Assembly: GCF_051020765.1 (NCBI RefSeq)
Contig: NW_027469323.1
Span: 149,992-213,991 of the forward strand
Length of the DNA stretch: 64,000 nucleotides
Direction: 5' to 3'
Origin: Lasioglossum baleicum
Taxonomy: Eukaryota > Arthropoda > Insecta > Hymenoptera > Halictidae
Positions 1 through 8,287 of this stretch are shown here, piece after piece. Each line of letters starts with the position of its first letter. The stretch's first letter is position 1. The position numbers were made by a program, and so were the translations under genes. The notes below the pieces were generated by a model. That model was not told the DNA's origin, did not search any database, and worked only from the letters and a program-made list of their open reading frames with translations.

Positions 1-432
1 AAGCTTATTGCATACTAATCTAGTGAGGGTACGCTCAGCTGTGGCTGGAACAGCTTCCAAGGCTCGCTTGCACGCGCGAACGAATTGTAGCACGGTTATG
101 GAGGTGCCGTCAAAGGTAGGCACAAGTTCAACCGCTTGTTTAACGGTGAAATTCGAAGAATCGTGCATTATGGGTTCGCGGGGCGCAACGACTGGGCTAG
201 CTGGAATTGATTGAGAATCTCTGGCCGATCGGATTTCTGCTATCTCGCGGCGTATATCCTCGTACGTTTCTCTTTGCTCACGCGTTTCTGTTTCGTATTG
301 CAATTTGAGTTGAGTCAACGCGGCGGTTTGATTAATGAGAGCTGCTTCTCTACGAGCTAAATCTTTCTGGAATTCAATTAATTCCTCTTCCGTAGGAGGA
401 ACCTTCTTTCTAGCCTCGCTACGCGTTTCCAT
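1..432 (-). CDS. gag: Gag, N-terminal part (A0), partial
   Basis: This is the first ~144 codons of the family A Gag, the structural protein that forms the virus-like particle. The start is the ATG read at 432 on the minus strand, preceded by an in-frame-stop-rich leader. The N-terminus is charged and predicted coiled (KVPPTEEELIEFQKDLARRE), and the fragment enters the capsid-like region with VELVPTFDGTS and the RACKRAL helix. It is identical by eye to the Gag of A5. The capsid remainder and the zinc knuckle are outside the window. Confidence 0.85.
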   Translation of the reverse strand, partial: METRSEARKKVPPTEEELIEFQKDLARREAALINQTAALTQLKLQYETETREQRETYEDIRREIAEIRSARDSQSIPASPVVAPREPIMHDSSNFTVKQAVELVPTFDGTSITVLQFVRACKRALEAVPATAERTLTRLVCNKL

Positions 433-788
433 GATTGCGTCGCTTGAAAATTTCTAAGTATGAAATTCGCGAAAAATAATCCGACTATATAACGTGGGCG
501 AAGGGGCGTTTTCTAAACCGCCCGTCGCACTTTAACGTTCACTAAAACTCTCGATGAATTTGTACTGAGTACGAACATCGCGAAAAATAATTTGAGTATG
601 TAACGTGGGCGAAAGGGCATTTCCTTCACTGCCCGTCGCACTTTTAACTGACACTATGCTTTCACGGACTCTAAGTCTACTGCGTTAAATTGTCAAACAA
701 TGATGGAACGCGCAGGGGTTCGCGTGCTAACACTGATTCTATTTTTATTCCTCGATGCCGTGCTTCTAACATCGGTGACCAACGACTG

Positions 789-914
789 TCCTACCGACTG
801 CGCCAAATTTGTCACAACAAATTTTGGCAGAGGTAGGACACATGACGTATCCTACAAAAGTGTTGACGGTGTCTCTAACATCGGTGACCAACGAGTGTCC
901 TACCGACTGCGCCA
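789..914 (-). other. Duplicated tRNA-Ser primer-binding sites of A0
   Basis: TGGCGCAGTCGGTAGGA reads on the minus strand at 898-914, four bases from the LTR end, and again at 789-805. The two copies lie in a ~109-bp direct repeat of the leader that begins GTGACAAATTTGGCGCAG. The sequence matches the 3' end of insect tRNA-Ser as I remember it (CCA plus acceptor and T stem). The LTR-adjacent copy is presumed to prime minus-strand DNA synthesis; the role of the second is unknown. Confidence 0.8.
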
Positions 915-918
915 AATT

Positions 919-2635
919 TGTCACGTCCTGGCGGGGCTATAAGAGCAAGAGAAGAGAATACCGCGGCCCGGCTACTCTACTCTTCCACTGACTGACATTT
1001 AATAAAAGTGTTGGTCTTTTTATCAACAGACTAGGACCCGATGCCGACACCTGCATGCAGTCTTACACAGATGAATGATGCACGCGACCCTGAAACATAC
1101 GCGGTAATATGTTCCACTTACTTTTACGCTTCGCTTGTTTGTCGATTGACACGAGAAATGAATTCGCAACGGATGAACAGCTACGGTTGCGCTGATGGCC
1201 TTGAATACGGTCCGCTCTGCTTGACAGGCGTTGATCCAAATGGCTGGAAACGACCTTCAAGGATTGACGACTGCGCCAAACTCTGTCACGTCAATATTTG
1301 ACAGGAACGACCTCCAATGATTGACAGCTGGCTGCTACGGTATTGTAGACGGATGCGCTCGTTGAGGAAACGGGCGTGGACGCTGTACGATACCGTGAAT
1401 CTAACTCACGAATATCGTCCGCGTGATTGACGATATTTTAACTAGCGAAAACGGGCGTGGATGCTGCGGAGCTTGCTATGCGAGCAAGTCTATCACTATC
1501 ACGCACGTACGCGAACACGTAACAGGAAATTGAATAAGGAATACTATTCGCGAACTTTCCAGTGAGAACTCTATCTCTAACTAACAACGTGTCACTTCAA
1601 ACTACGAAGTTAGGAGCAAGGAAATAATAATTGGGATTTAGATTGACTCTGGTAAAACAAAGTATATTATAAACGTAAAAGAATACAAAGGTAAAGATGC
1701 TTATTATTAACGAAATCGAAATACGTACTAAGTACGAAGTATGAAACGCAATAAAAATGTTTAATTGAATAAACGAAGTAATATTTGAATTAAACGAATA
1801 AGAATACGATATTACTGAATGGTATTAGGGACTGTGTCTAAACAGTATGGATTTGGGAAGATTGTGTCTAAACAATCTGGATTTGGAAAGACTATGTCTA
1901 AATAGTCTGGACTTGGAAGATTGACGAAAACTCGACTGACCCACTCGGGTCCCCGGAGAGGACTGGGGAGAATCGAACGCTCGTCGACGAATAACGTTCG
2001 TCCGAAAAATGCTGACTTCGCAAAAGGGGACCGTGTCCTCTTTGTGCCGGTCTTCGTCGTAAACAGCGCGATGGCCGCCGCACTAGAGTCAGCAGTTTTC
2101 GTTCCCAGTGGTGCAGGACTCGAAAATTAAGTGGTAACCATTGGCGTACCTATTTATTTATTTAAATAAATTGGGACTTAGAATATTTTCGAGCGCTTGC
2201 TCTTGCAAGGCGTTTCGATGTAAATTTTATATGTCATATGATTAGTTGACATCATTTGTCGACCGATCATATGTTTGAAAATATTCTAAGTACTTTTGAA
2301 AATTACCAAAAATCGAAATTTTGGTAAAGTCTAAACAAACGCGAATTGAGAACATAACCTACAAATTTTTAGGTTAGTTTCATGATTTTCGCTCACGAGT
2401 CCAATGATATTTCAATCTTCGAGTTTGGGCCATTTTTGGCTATTTTAGGATTTTGACAGATTTTGGATTTTAGGTTATGTTGATGGATTTCAATCAGATG
2501 TACGTGGTGTTAAGGATTCATTGTTATGAAGGATTTTTAGGAGGTTTGGAATCTTTAAAGGGGAACGCTCGCTCTTATGTATCTAATTTTACATGTAGTC
2601 TTAAAGCTAACGTCGGAGGTGCGACCGACGTCACA
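919..2635 (-). repeat. Family A LTR, short form (5' LTR of A0)
   Basis: A 1717-bp LTR with TG...CA ends. Reading along the element it contains a TACCAAAA/TTTTGGTA hairpin, a nested long inverted repeat with ACTTAGAATATTTTC arms, three tandem covarying hairpins with loop TTAGAC, a segment that is tandemly duplicated in the long LTR form, and an embedded PBS-like TGGCGCAGTCG about 360 bp before its end. I see no credible coding ORF. The ~60-86 codon frames are mostly antisense or lack ATG starts. Confidence 0.9.
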
Positions 2636-3003
2636 AGGATATCAAAGCCTCCAAAGTAAAAGAACTTCATAACTTACTTCGAAATCATATCTTTGATGAT
2701 CCACAGAAACTCGATTCCTTTCAACTTCCATCTGCACGTTGCCATGCGAAGCGAAACGAATACGATAAAATTAATCTCTGCGCTACAGCGAAATACGCGT
2801 CAGCAAGAAGGAAATATAAATCCGAGTACCCTCGCGATAACGAATACCCCTACCAGATTAAACGAGCGAAATACGAAACCTCTGGTCAGCAAAATCTCCT
2901 TCCACCACTGGAAGATCAGCATATCACATCGCAACACCGCTCCTCCGAAGCAGCAATCGCCTCAGAAGACCGTCAGTCCTTAGACACACACGAAACTGTA
3001 ATC

Positions 3004-5091
3004 ATGCAGCCGATCCAAGTTGCCATCTTACTCTCTATAGCCACGCGAGTGTACACCCTCATCGGATACGATTGTGGAGGATCTACACTGAACACGACAA
3101 CGTTCTCCATCATCGATATTCCTGATTGCGAGCCTGAAGAAATCAAGCCCACGGAGGACTCAGTAAAAATCCAATTGCTACAACTAGCAGAGTTTACTCA
3201 GACGAGAGTAATCCAGTGCCACATAGAAATCGACCGCACGATATTCTATTGTGGCATGCACTCACATGTTTCCATCGTCACGAACGGACGACAAGAATAT
3301 TTACTGGCAACCACCAGTGAAACCTGTTCCGAGTTGCAGAAGACCGGAACAATCCTCATCACTCCGACCGCCCAGGTCACGGGAGTCCAGCCCAATTCTA
3401 CTACATCCCGCAGCCTCACATTGGCGGGAGAACTTCAAAACAACGGGCAATGCGCGGGAACAACGTACAACGACCCATTCGGCACTTGGACCAGTGTCGT
3501 TGTACAGGCCATTGTTCGAATAACCCTGAGGGACTACACAGCAACAGTGAAGCTCTCTACAGGTCAGATCCATCTACAGTCAGGACAAATATGCACCTTC
3601 ACAAAAGGAAGCTGCCTTGATACGCAAGATGGACATACATTCTGGGACGTCGTTCCCAACGATTACTGCAAGTTCAATAGCTACGACGTTCTCTACGAAG
3701 GACTAGCTACCAGAGTTTCTACAAAGACAAAGTTCTCACCCACACTATATATGGTGGAATCTGAAGACACCACATTCGCGTTGACAGAATCTGGTCGTAC
3801 ATCAATTTGCGGTTATATTATTATTCGCACGGAGCACCCCAAGCTCTTTATTCTGGATACAAGTCTGTCCGGTAAATTCAAGGAACGCACTCACACCATA
3901 GTAAGCAATCTGGACATATTCACCTACGTGAATAGTAAGTTCATCTACGTAGAAAAACATCTGAAAAGTCAACTTACCCAGTTGTACCAGGATGTCATCC
4001 GGCAAAAGTGCGAACTGGAGAAACAGGTCCTTCAAAACGCACTAACGATGTTACACTCATCACCGGAAGAAATAGCAGCTGCCATTATGCGAGAACCAGG
4101 ATTCGTCGCAGTTCCAGCTGGAGAAGTGGTGCATATTATAAAGTGCATTCCAGTAACCGTACAAGTTCGGAAAACGGATAAGTGTTTCGATGAACTTCCG
4201 ATCACTTACCAGAATTCTTCCAAGTTCTTAAAGCCAGGAGACCATATTATAGTTGCCACAGGTACAGAAAAGCCATGCAATGAACTCCTGCCGCCTCTCT
4301 ACAAAATAAACGGAATTTGGTATCGTTTAACGCCGTCACTCACAGAGACCGTTGCCCCAGCAACATTACAACCGCTCATCAAACCCACGTGGAAGTACGT
4401 GGATCCAACAAATATCGCAACAGGCGGAATTTATTCCCAAGAGGATCTCAACAAACTACAGGACCACATCATGTTTCCAGTGGAAAGAGTGGCCGTAATA
4501 AATTCTATCGCCCAAGGAGCATCCGGCAGAGATTACGCAACAGGGAACGTTAATATGTTCAACCTGCTTGACGAAAACTCCCTGCAACAGATAGCGGAGT
4601 CAACAGCACAAAAACTGTGGTCAGGATTCACCACATTTGGTTCAATCAGTGCCGGAGTGCTAGGAATATATATAGCAATCCGAACAATAAAGACTATCAT
4701 AAGTACCATAATCAATGGTATTGCATTGCACTCACTTTACGGATGGAGTTTGCATCTAGCAGTCGCCGTATGGAGCTCCCTCACAAGATTCTTCATCTTC
4801 CTGAAGCAAAAGGACAATACTTACACGTATGCAGCAAGATACAGGAAAAGTGCAAGTGAAAGTGTTAGTGAACAAAGTGATTCCCCACCCACCCTAAACC
4901 CCGAGAAAAGACAGTCGAAAAATGAACATTGCGAATACGACTTGTCGGACATTGCAAAACCAGCCCCAGCCCCACGTGCCGACACCGACAACATTTCAGT
5001 GCGACCAGTGTTTCGTACAAATATAGGAAATACTCGCCGAGAACTGTGCTCCCTACGCGGAGTACCTCCGGACGATGCGTCGCATGAATGA
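3004..5091 (+). CDS. env: Envelope glycoprotein of B-type element
   Basis: 695 residues from the ATG at 3004; the same frame is open upstream to 2636, so in this element Env is fused to the spacer. A signal peptide-like start (MQPIQVAILLSIATRVYTL) is followed by a Cys-containing ectodomain beginning IGYDCGG, a central helical segment near residues 320-350 (KHLKSQLTQLYQDVIRQKCE), and a membrane-proximal hydrophobic region at about 540-605 containing ALHSLYGWSLHL. The tail is acidic and proline-rich. Role: membrane glycoprotein for particle budding and cell entry in env-carrying elements. The YDC start and the YGWSLHL membrane region recall Chuviridae-type glycoproteins found in insect LTR elements, which is from memory and needs a profile search. 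About 70 percent similar by eye to the family A Env. Confidence 0.8.
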   Translation: MQPIQVAILLSIATRVYTLIGYDCGGSTLNTTTFSIIDIPDCEPEEIKPTEDSVKIQLLQLAEFTQTRVIQCHIEIDRTIFYCGMHSHVSIVTNGRQEYLLATTSETCSELQKTGTILITPTAQVTGVQPNSTTSRSLTLAGELQNNGQCAGTTYNDPFGTWTSVVVQAIVRITLRDYTATVKLSTGQIHLQSGQICTFTKGSCLDTQDGHTFWDVVPNDYCKFNSYDVLYEGLATRVSTKTKFSPTLYMVESEDTTFALTESGRTSICGYIIIRTEHPKLFILDTSLSGKFKERTHTIVSNLDIFTYVNSKFIYVEKHLKSQLTQLYQDVIRQKCELEKQVLQNALTMLHSSPEEIAAAIMREPGFVAVPAGEVVHIIKCIPVTVQVRKTDKCFDELPITYQNSSKFLKPGDHIIVATGTEKPCNELLPPLYKINGIWYRLTPSLTETVAPATLQPLIKPTWKYVDPTNIATGGIYSQEDLNKLQDHIMFPVERVAVINSIAQGASGRDYATGNVNMFNLLDENSLQQIAESTAQKLWSGFTTFGSISAGVLGIYIAIRTIKTIISTIINGIALHSLYGWSLHLAVAVWSSLTRFFIFLKQKDNTYTYAARYRKSASESVSEQSDSPPTLNPEKRQSKNEHCEYDLSDIAKPAPAPRADTDNISVRPVFRTNIGNTRRELCSLRGVPPDDASHE

Positions 5092-5113
5092 GTGTGTAAT
5101 CGAGTGTTGAGCG

Positions 5114-5157
5114 AGAAATTTCTTCCTTGTAAGAAATTTCTTTTCCGCGTTGGGAGG
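5114..5157 (+). promoter_or_regulatory. Pre-PPT hairpin and polypurine tract (B)
   Basis: An inverted repeat with 10-11 bp arms (GAAATTTCTT, loop CCTTGT, AAGAAATTTC) is followed by TTGGGAGG immediately before the LTR start TGTTACG. The purine run is the expected primer for plus-strand DNA synthesis. A hairpin in this same position occurs in families A and C with different bases. Confidence 0.6.
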
Positions 5158-5375
5158 TGTTACGTCGTCCGATGTACGACGTTGGCCTTGTACACACACT
5201 ATGTATACAAGGTCTGATCTACATAAGATCCACACACCGTCCCCTAGACATAAGAGCATAGTATTAAGATTTCATTATTCTATTGTTCTAATCCTTATCT
5301 CCGTCTTTACCCATCACCATAACTTCACCTTGATCAACACCTTACCTCAGTTTCAACCCATCACCACGACACATA

Positions 5376-5394
5376 ATGCAATAAAGTATTGCAT
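5376..5394 (+). promoter_or_regulatory. AATAAA inside a perfect hairpin
   Basis: ATGCAATA-AAG-TATTGCAT is a perfect 8-bp inverted repeat with a 3-base loop, and AATAAA occupies 5380-5385. Poly(A) signals held in hairpins occur in some retroviruses. The same block is present in every B LTR start in the window. It lies upstream of the heat-shock element, which is awkward if both serve the same transcript, so function is unproven. Confidence 0.4.
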
Positions 5395-5400
5395 CACTCT

Positions 5401-5425
5401 GGAAGCATCTAGAAGCTTCTAGAAA
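5401..5425 (+). promoter_or_regulatory. Heat-shock element (HSF binding site) in B LTR
   Basis: Five contiguous alternating pentamers of nGAAn/nTTCn; the core aGAAgcTTCtaGAAa is perfect and one outer unit has ATC for TTC. A sixth GAA unit follows after one gap at 5431. Three perfect alternating units are the classic high-affinity site for the heat-shock factor trimer. Conserved at 7976-8000, 42776-42800 (minus) and 46781-46805. Confidence 0.65.
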
Positions 5426-5444
5426 CGTCGAGAAGTCCAAGGAC

Positions 5445-5603
5445 TGCTGCATCAGCAGTCCCACGCTCGTAGAGGGCAATAGGACAGCCACGAGACTGCA
5501 GCGTCAGCAGAAATGCACGTGCAGTCCCCGGGAGCGAAGACGCTGCTGCGTCAGCGGTTCTCCCACTCCGACGACTGAAGAACAAAGAGACTGCAGCGTC
5601 AGC
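5445..5603 (+). promoter_or_regulatory. Array of Maf/ARE-like sites
   Basis: Four copies of TGC(A/T)GC(A/G)TCAGC at 5445, 5497, 5544 and 5592, the first almost palindromic (TGCTGCATCAGCA). The reverse complement carries TGACNNNGC, the core of antioxidant-response/CNC-Maf sites, but with C in place of the usual purine before TGAC. A related array with TGCAACGTCAGCA is in the C LTR. Confidence 0.4.
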
Positions 5604-6098
5604 TATCCCCACTCCGAACGAAGGAGGCAAGGCAGAGCGGACGCTTGCATCAGTCCGCCTCCATCTCGCGACTCGAGCAGTCCGCCTCCAGACAGCGACT
5701 CGAACGGTCCGCTCCAAGCGAGCGACTCGCACGGACGTGCCAGTCCGGCTTCTTCCGACTTCAAGAGCAGACGTGTTCAGTCTAGCTCCGCGAAAGTGAA
5801 GTGTGTCGATCCTTCACTCCTAATTCCAATTCCAATTCCAACTCTAACTCAACTCAACTCAAGTCCTAATTCTCATACATTATTCCTATAACATATTACA
5901 ATATCCATTATTCATTAATCCAATTACTACTCCTATTATAATACTACTTACATATTGTATACCAGTGTACTTACCAGTTCTTATTTAATATATTGTTGTT
6001 ATACCAGTGCTTCGATCTTGTTATTCTTGTGTTAGTTCAACACCATCTTCCAATTCAGTTCTTGCATCGAATATATTAAACTCGTGACATATCCGGAC

Positions 6099-6222
6099 TT
6101 GGTCTAAAGTGCGCAGTGGAAACGCTGAGCCGCCAATAAGGAATTTGAAGCGAGTCATAGAGAAGTTCTCGTGCCACGTCTAGAATTGGTCTAAAGTGCG
6201 CAGTGGAAACGCTGAGCCGCCA
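6099..6222 (+). repeat. Two direct repeats upstream of the LTR ORF (B)
   Basis: The 36-base block starting TTGGTCTAAAGTGCGCAGTG and ending GCTGAGCCGCC occurs at 6099 and 6186, each followed by GAAGCGAGT at a similar distance. The C LTR has an analogous pair (GTGCCCTCGTT... about 300 bp apart) in the same position before its ORF. They may be protein-binding sites or RNA leader structure. Confidence 0.6.
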
Positions 6223-6321
6223 CTATAGACGTGAAGCGAGTTAACTACCAAAAAGGTTAATAACAAGTGGAAGTTCATTTTCATTATATTATTAATATTC
6301 CATCATTACTATTCCTTACCC

Positions 6322-6840
6322 ATGCGACGCCCACGTCGAGCGGGACGCAAGTATCAACTTGCTAAATTGAGACGCGCGTTGAGAAATAAAGCGGTGCTCG
6401 ATCAAATCATTGCCACTACCGAGTGGACCGAACTTCTGGGAACCACCGAGCACATTCCGTGTGACGCGTCCGATTACGTTTCTGTATACGGTTGCCCTTG
6501 CAACCCTCCTAAAGAGGTCAACCACGCGGACCTCTCGCGAGCTCCGACGCCAGTTCTACATCCGGTCGATTGTCCAGAGGTGATCGACATAGCCGACGAC
6601 GACGACAGCCGAGACACGATCATCGTTCCCAGGGTCCGTTGCCGAATCATCCGTGACGTTCCTCTGCCAGCTCATCAACGTGTCATCTTGCGGCCAGCAT
6701 CCAAGGCCATTAATGTCGTCCCGAACCGAGCAGCAGCAACTCTGCCTGATCTCCCCCACCTCGAGGACATCTGTATAGAAGACCCGATGTACGACACCTA
6801 CTGCCAGTACCGCCAGTTCCTGCTACAACAATATTATTAG
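6322..6840 (+). CDS. LTR-encoded protein with SUMO-interacting-like motif (B, copy 1)
   Basis: 172 residues, wholly inside the LTR. The start is the only ATG of the frame, just after an AT-rich segment. Residues 1-25 are strongly basic (MRRPRRAGRKYQ), consistent with a nuclear localisation or RNA-binding segment. Residues 87-95 (VIDIADDDD) match the hydrophobic-core-plus-acidic pattern of SUMO-interacting motifs. The C-terminus (LPHLEDICIEDPMY ... LLQQYY) is conserved in the divergent C LTR, including many conservative replacements, which argues for selection on the protein. I recognise no catalytic domain and no named family. The nearest analogy is the LTR-encoded accessory protein of MMTV, by position only. 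Expected location: nucleus (inference). Confidence 0.7.
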   Translation: MRRPRRAGRKYQLAKLRRALRNKAVLDQIIATTEWTELLGTTEHIPCDASDYVSVYGCPCNPPKEVNHADLSRAPTPVLHPVDCPEVIDIADDDDSRDTIIVPRVRCRIIRDVPLPAHQRVILRPASKAINVVPNRAAATLPDLPHLEDICIEDPMYDTYCQYRQFLLQQYY

Positions 6841-6857
6841 GCGTTAATACAGCATTG

Positions 6858-6908
6858 CGGTGAGTCGTATAATGTCTTGTATAATTGCCGAATCCTGTAA
6901 ACTCACCG
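6858..6908 (+). promoter_or_regulatory. Splice-donor-like GTGAGT in a conserved inverted repeat
   Basis: CGGTGAGT (6858-6865) and ACTCACCG (6901-6908) are perfect complements; the left arm contains a near-consensus 5' splice site 18 bases after the LTR ORF stop. The C LTR keeps the arms (CGGTGAG/CTCACCG at 20768 and 20813) with an unrelated loop. Plausibly the major donor for subgenomic mRNAs, gated by structure. Confidence 0.5.
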
Positions 6909-7149
6909 TTTTCGTTGCATCATCTCGCGCGTGATTCTTGTCGGACACTTCTTGTAACCGCGTCGGACGTTCTCTTCTAGACTGCATCCATAGCAATATC
7001 GGTTGTCCTAGTGCATATGACAGCCCGCGGCTGTCTCGGCACGAAAGACCACTCCTCATTTTAATCTTCATATCTCAACCGTCCGTCTGTCACTGTTCTC
7101 TTTTCTCTCTCCTGGTACCTGTAACAAAAACACAGTGACGGACGTGACA

Positions 7150-7732
7150 ATATTCCTATGAGAATAAGCGAGCGAAATTCGAAGCCCAGCATCGGCAAAA
7201 TCTCCTTCGACCACCGGAAGATATAGAACAAGTATTCCTACTCAAAGAACCCCGCAAAGGCAAATTCGATGCGCAATATACGGGTACTCACGAAATTTGC
7301 GACATCCTAGACTCAAACAATGTAAAAATTAAAGTAGGGAACCATTTTAAGATTGTACATGCAAACAAACTCAAGCGTGCGCCGAATAATCTAACGCAAA
7401 CCCCGCGTCAGCGAAACGTGACACTCATCTGGACGCAGATAAGAAAAGACAAAAGTGACAGTGACACCAGTGATTCCCCACCCACCCAAAACCCAACTAT
7501 GCAAAATGAACAAAGCGAAATAAATTGCATAAAACCAGCCCCAGCCCCACGTGCCGACACCGACAACATTTCAGTGCGACCAGTGTTTCGTACAAATATA
7601 GGAAATACTCGCCGAGAACTGTGCTCCCTGCGCGGAGTACCTCCGGACGATGCGTCGCATGAATGAGTGTGTGATCGAGTGTTGAGCGAGAAATTTCTTC
7701 CTTGTCAGAAATTTCTTTTCCGCGTTGGGAGG
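7150..7732 (+). mobile_element. Internal remnant of a second B-type element
   Basis: 583 bp between two B LTRs. It has no PBS, leader, gag, protease or RT. It begins within the spacer module, joins in frame to the integrase C-terminal region, then to the env-type cytoplasmic tail, the pre-PPT hairpin and GTTGGGAGG. It is probably the right part of the host element into which the B element ending at 7149 inserted. Confidence 0.7.
7151..7666 (+). CDS. Chimeric frame: spacer, integrase C-terminus, env tail (partial)
   Basis: Open without a stop from 7151. The first ~25 residues match the spacer (KRAKFEAQHRQNLLRPPEDI). From about 7226 comes the chromo/SH3-like C-terminal part of a Ty3/Gypsy integrase (FLLKEPRKGKFDAQYTG, NHFKIVHANKLKR), and from about 7440 the tail seen in the B Env (PAPAPRADTDNISVRPVF). 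The spacer-integrase joint falls at a shared GAACAA, as expected for template switching or microhomology deletion. No catalytic integrase core is present, so no integration activity is expected. Confidence 0.6.
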   Translation, partial: YSYENKRAKFEAQHRQNLLRPPEDIEQVFLLKEPRKGKFDAQYTGTHEICDILDSNNVKIKVGNHFKIVHANKLKRAPNNLTQTPRQRNVTLIWTQIRKDKSDSDTSDSPPTQNPTMQNEQSEINCIKPAPAPRADTDNISVRPVFRTNIGNTRRELCSLRGVPPDDASHE

Positions 7733-8287
7733 TGTTACGTCGTCCGATGTACGACGTTGGCCTTGTACACACACTATGTATACAAGGTCTGATCTACATA
7801 AGATCCATACACCGTCCCCTAGACATAAGAACATAATATTAAGATTTCATTATTCTATTGTTCTAATCCTTATCTCCGTCTCTACCCATCACCATAACTT
7901 CTCCTTGATCAACACCTTACCTCAGTTTCAACCCATCACCACGACACATAATGCAATAAAGTATTGCATCACTCTGGAAGCATCTAGAAGCTTCTAGAAA
8001 CGTCGAGAAGTCCAAAGACTGCTGCATCAGCAGTCCCACGCTCGTAGAGGGCAATAGGACAGCCACGAGACTGCACCGTCAGCAGAAATGCACGTGCAGT
8101 CCCCGGGAGCGAAGACGCTGCTGCGTCAGCGGTTCTCCCACTCCGACGACCGAAGAACAAAGAGACTGCAGCGTCAGCTATCCCCACTCCGAACGAAGGA
8201 GGCAAGGCAGAGCGGACGCTTGCATCAGTCCGCCTCCATCTCGCGACTCGAGCAGTCCGCCTTCAGCCAGCGACTCGCACAGACGTG
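7733..8287 (+). repeat. Family B LTR copy 2, left part
   Basis: The first 555 bp of a B LTR, with the AATAAA hairpin, heat-shock element at 7976-8000 and Maf-like array. It is interrupted by A5 after the target bases CGTG (8284-8287) and continues at 17251. Joined length is about 1965 bp, slightly shorter than copy 1. Confidence 0.85.

Larger units (their letters stand above)
1..2635 (-). mobile_element. A0: 5' end of a family A LTR retrotransposon (cut by window edge)
   Basis: Read on the minus strand the order is LTR (919-2635), tRNA-Ser PBS, leader and the N-terminal part of gag, which runs off the left edge. The LTR begins TGTGACGTC and ends GACGTGACA on the element strand and is 1717 bp, the short LTR form. 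The element sits inside the spacer-env frame of a B-type element that resumes at 2636. The flanking four bases AGGA (2636-2639) should be repeated at the element's far end, outside the window. Its LTR differs from the plus-strand A copies at a few positions, for example C for T near 1980. Confidence 0.9.
2636..7149 (+). mobile_element. B-type element, 3' half: spacer, env, LTR
   Basis: From 2636 the sequence enters in frame a pro-env spacer (conserved KYASARRKYK and KRAKYETSGQ motifs), then env, a purine tract, and a 1992-bp LTR at 5158-7149. The gag and protease half lies left of the A0 insertion and outside the window. Because the LTR is followed at 7150 not by a PBS but by more spacer sequence, this looks like a complete element end nested in another B-like element. 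Confidence 0.75.
5158..7149 (+). repeat. Family B LTR, complete copy 1
   Basis: 1992 bp from TGTTACGTCGTCC to GGACGTGACA. Contents in order: a hairpin around AATAAA (5376-5394), a heat-shock element (5401-5425), an array of TGC(A/T)GCRTCAGC motifs (5445-5603), a CAATTCC/AACTC simple-sequence stretch near 5820-5870, an AT-rich stretch to about 6090, two 87-bp-spaced direct repeats (6099-6222), a 172-codon ORF (6322-6840), and a splice-donor-like site in an inverted repeat (6858-6908). The end shares GACGTGACA with family A, but the bodies are otherwise unrelated. Confidence 0.88.

Noticed and set aside
1..6. Window begins with a HindIII site
   Set aside because: Could hint at a clone end, but one 6-base site at an edge is expected by chance and the same AAGCTT occurs inside the homologous gag copies.
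700..942. 80-codon ORF with a signal-like hydrophobic start in the A leader
   Set aside because: Antisense to the element and made of the two PBS repeats; no independent conservation.
1041..1301. 86-codon ORF repeated in every A LTR (MPTPACSLTQ...)
   Set aside because: It is antisense to the element, spans the embedded PBS-like sequence, and its conservation is explained by recent LTR identity alone.
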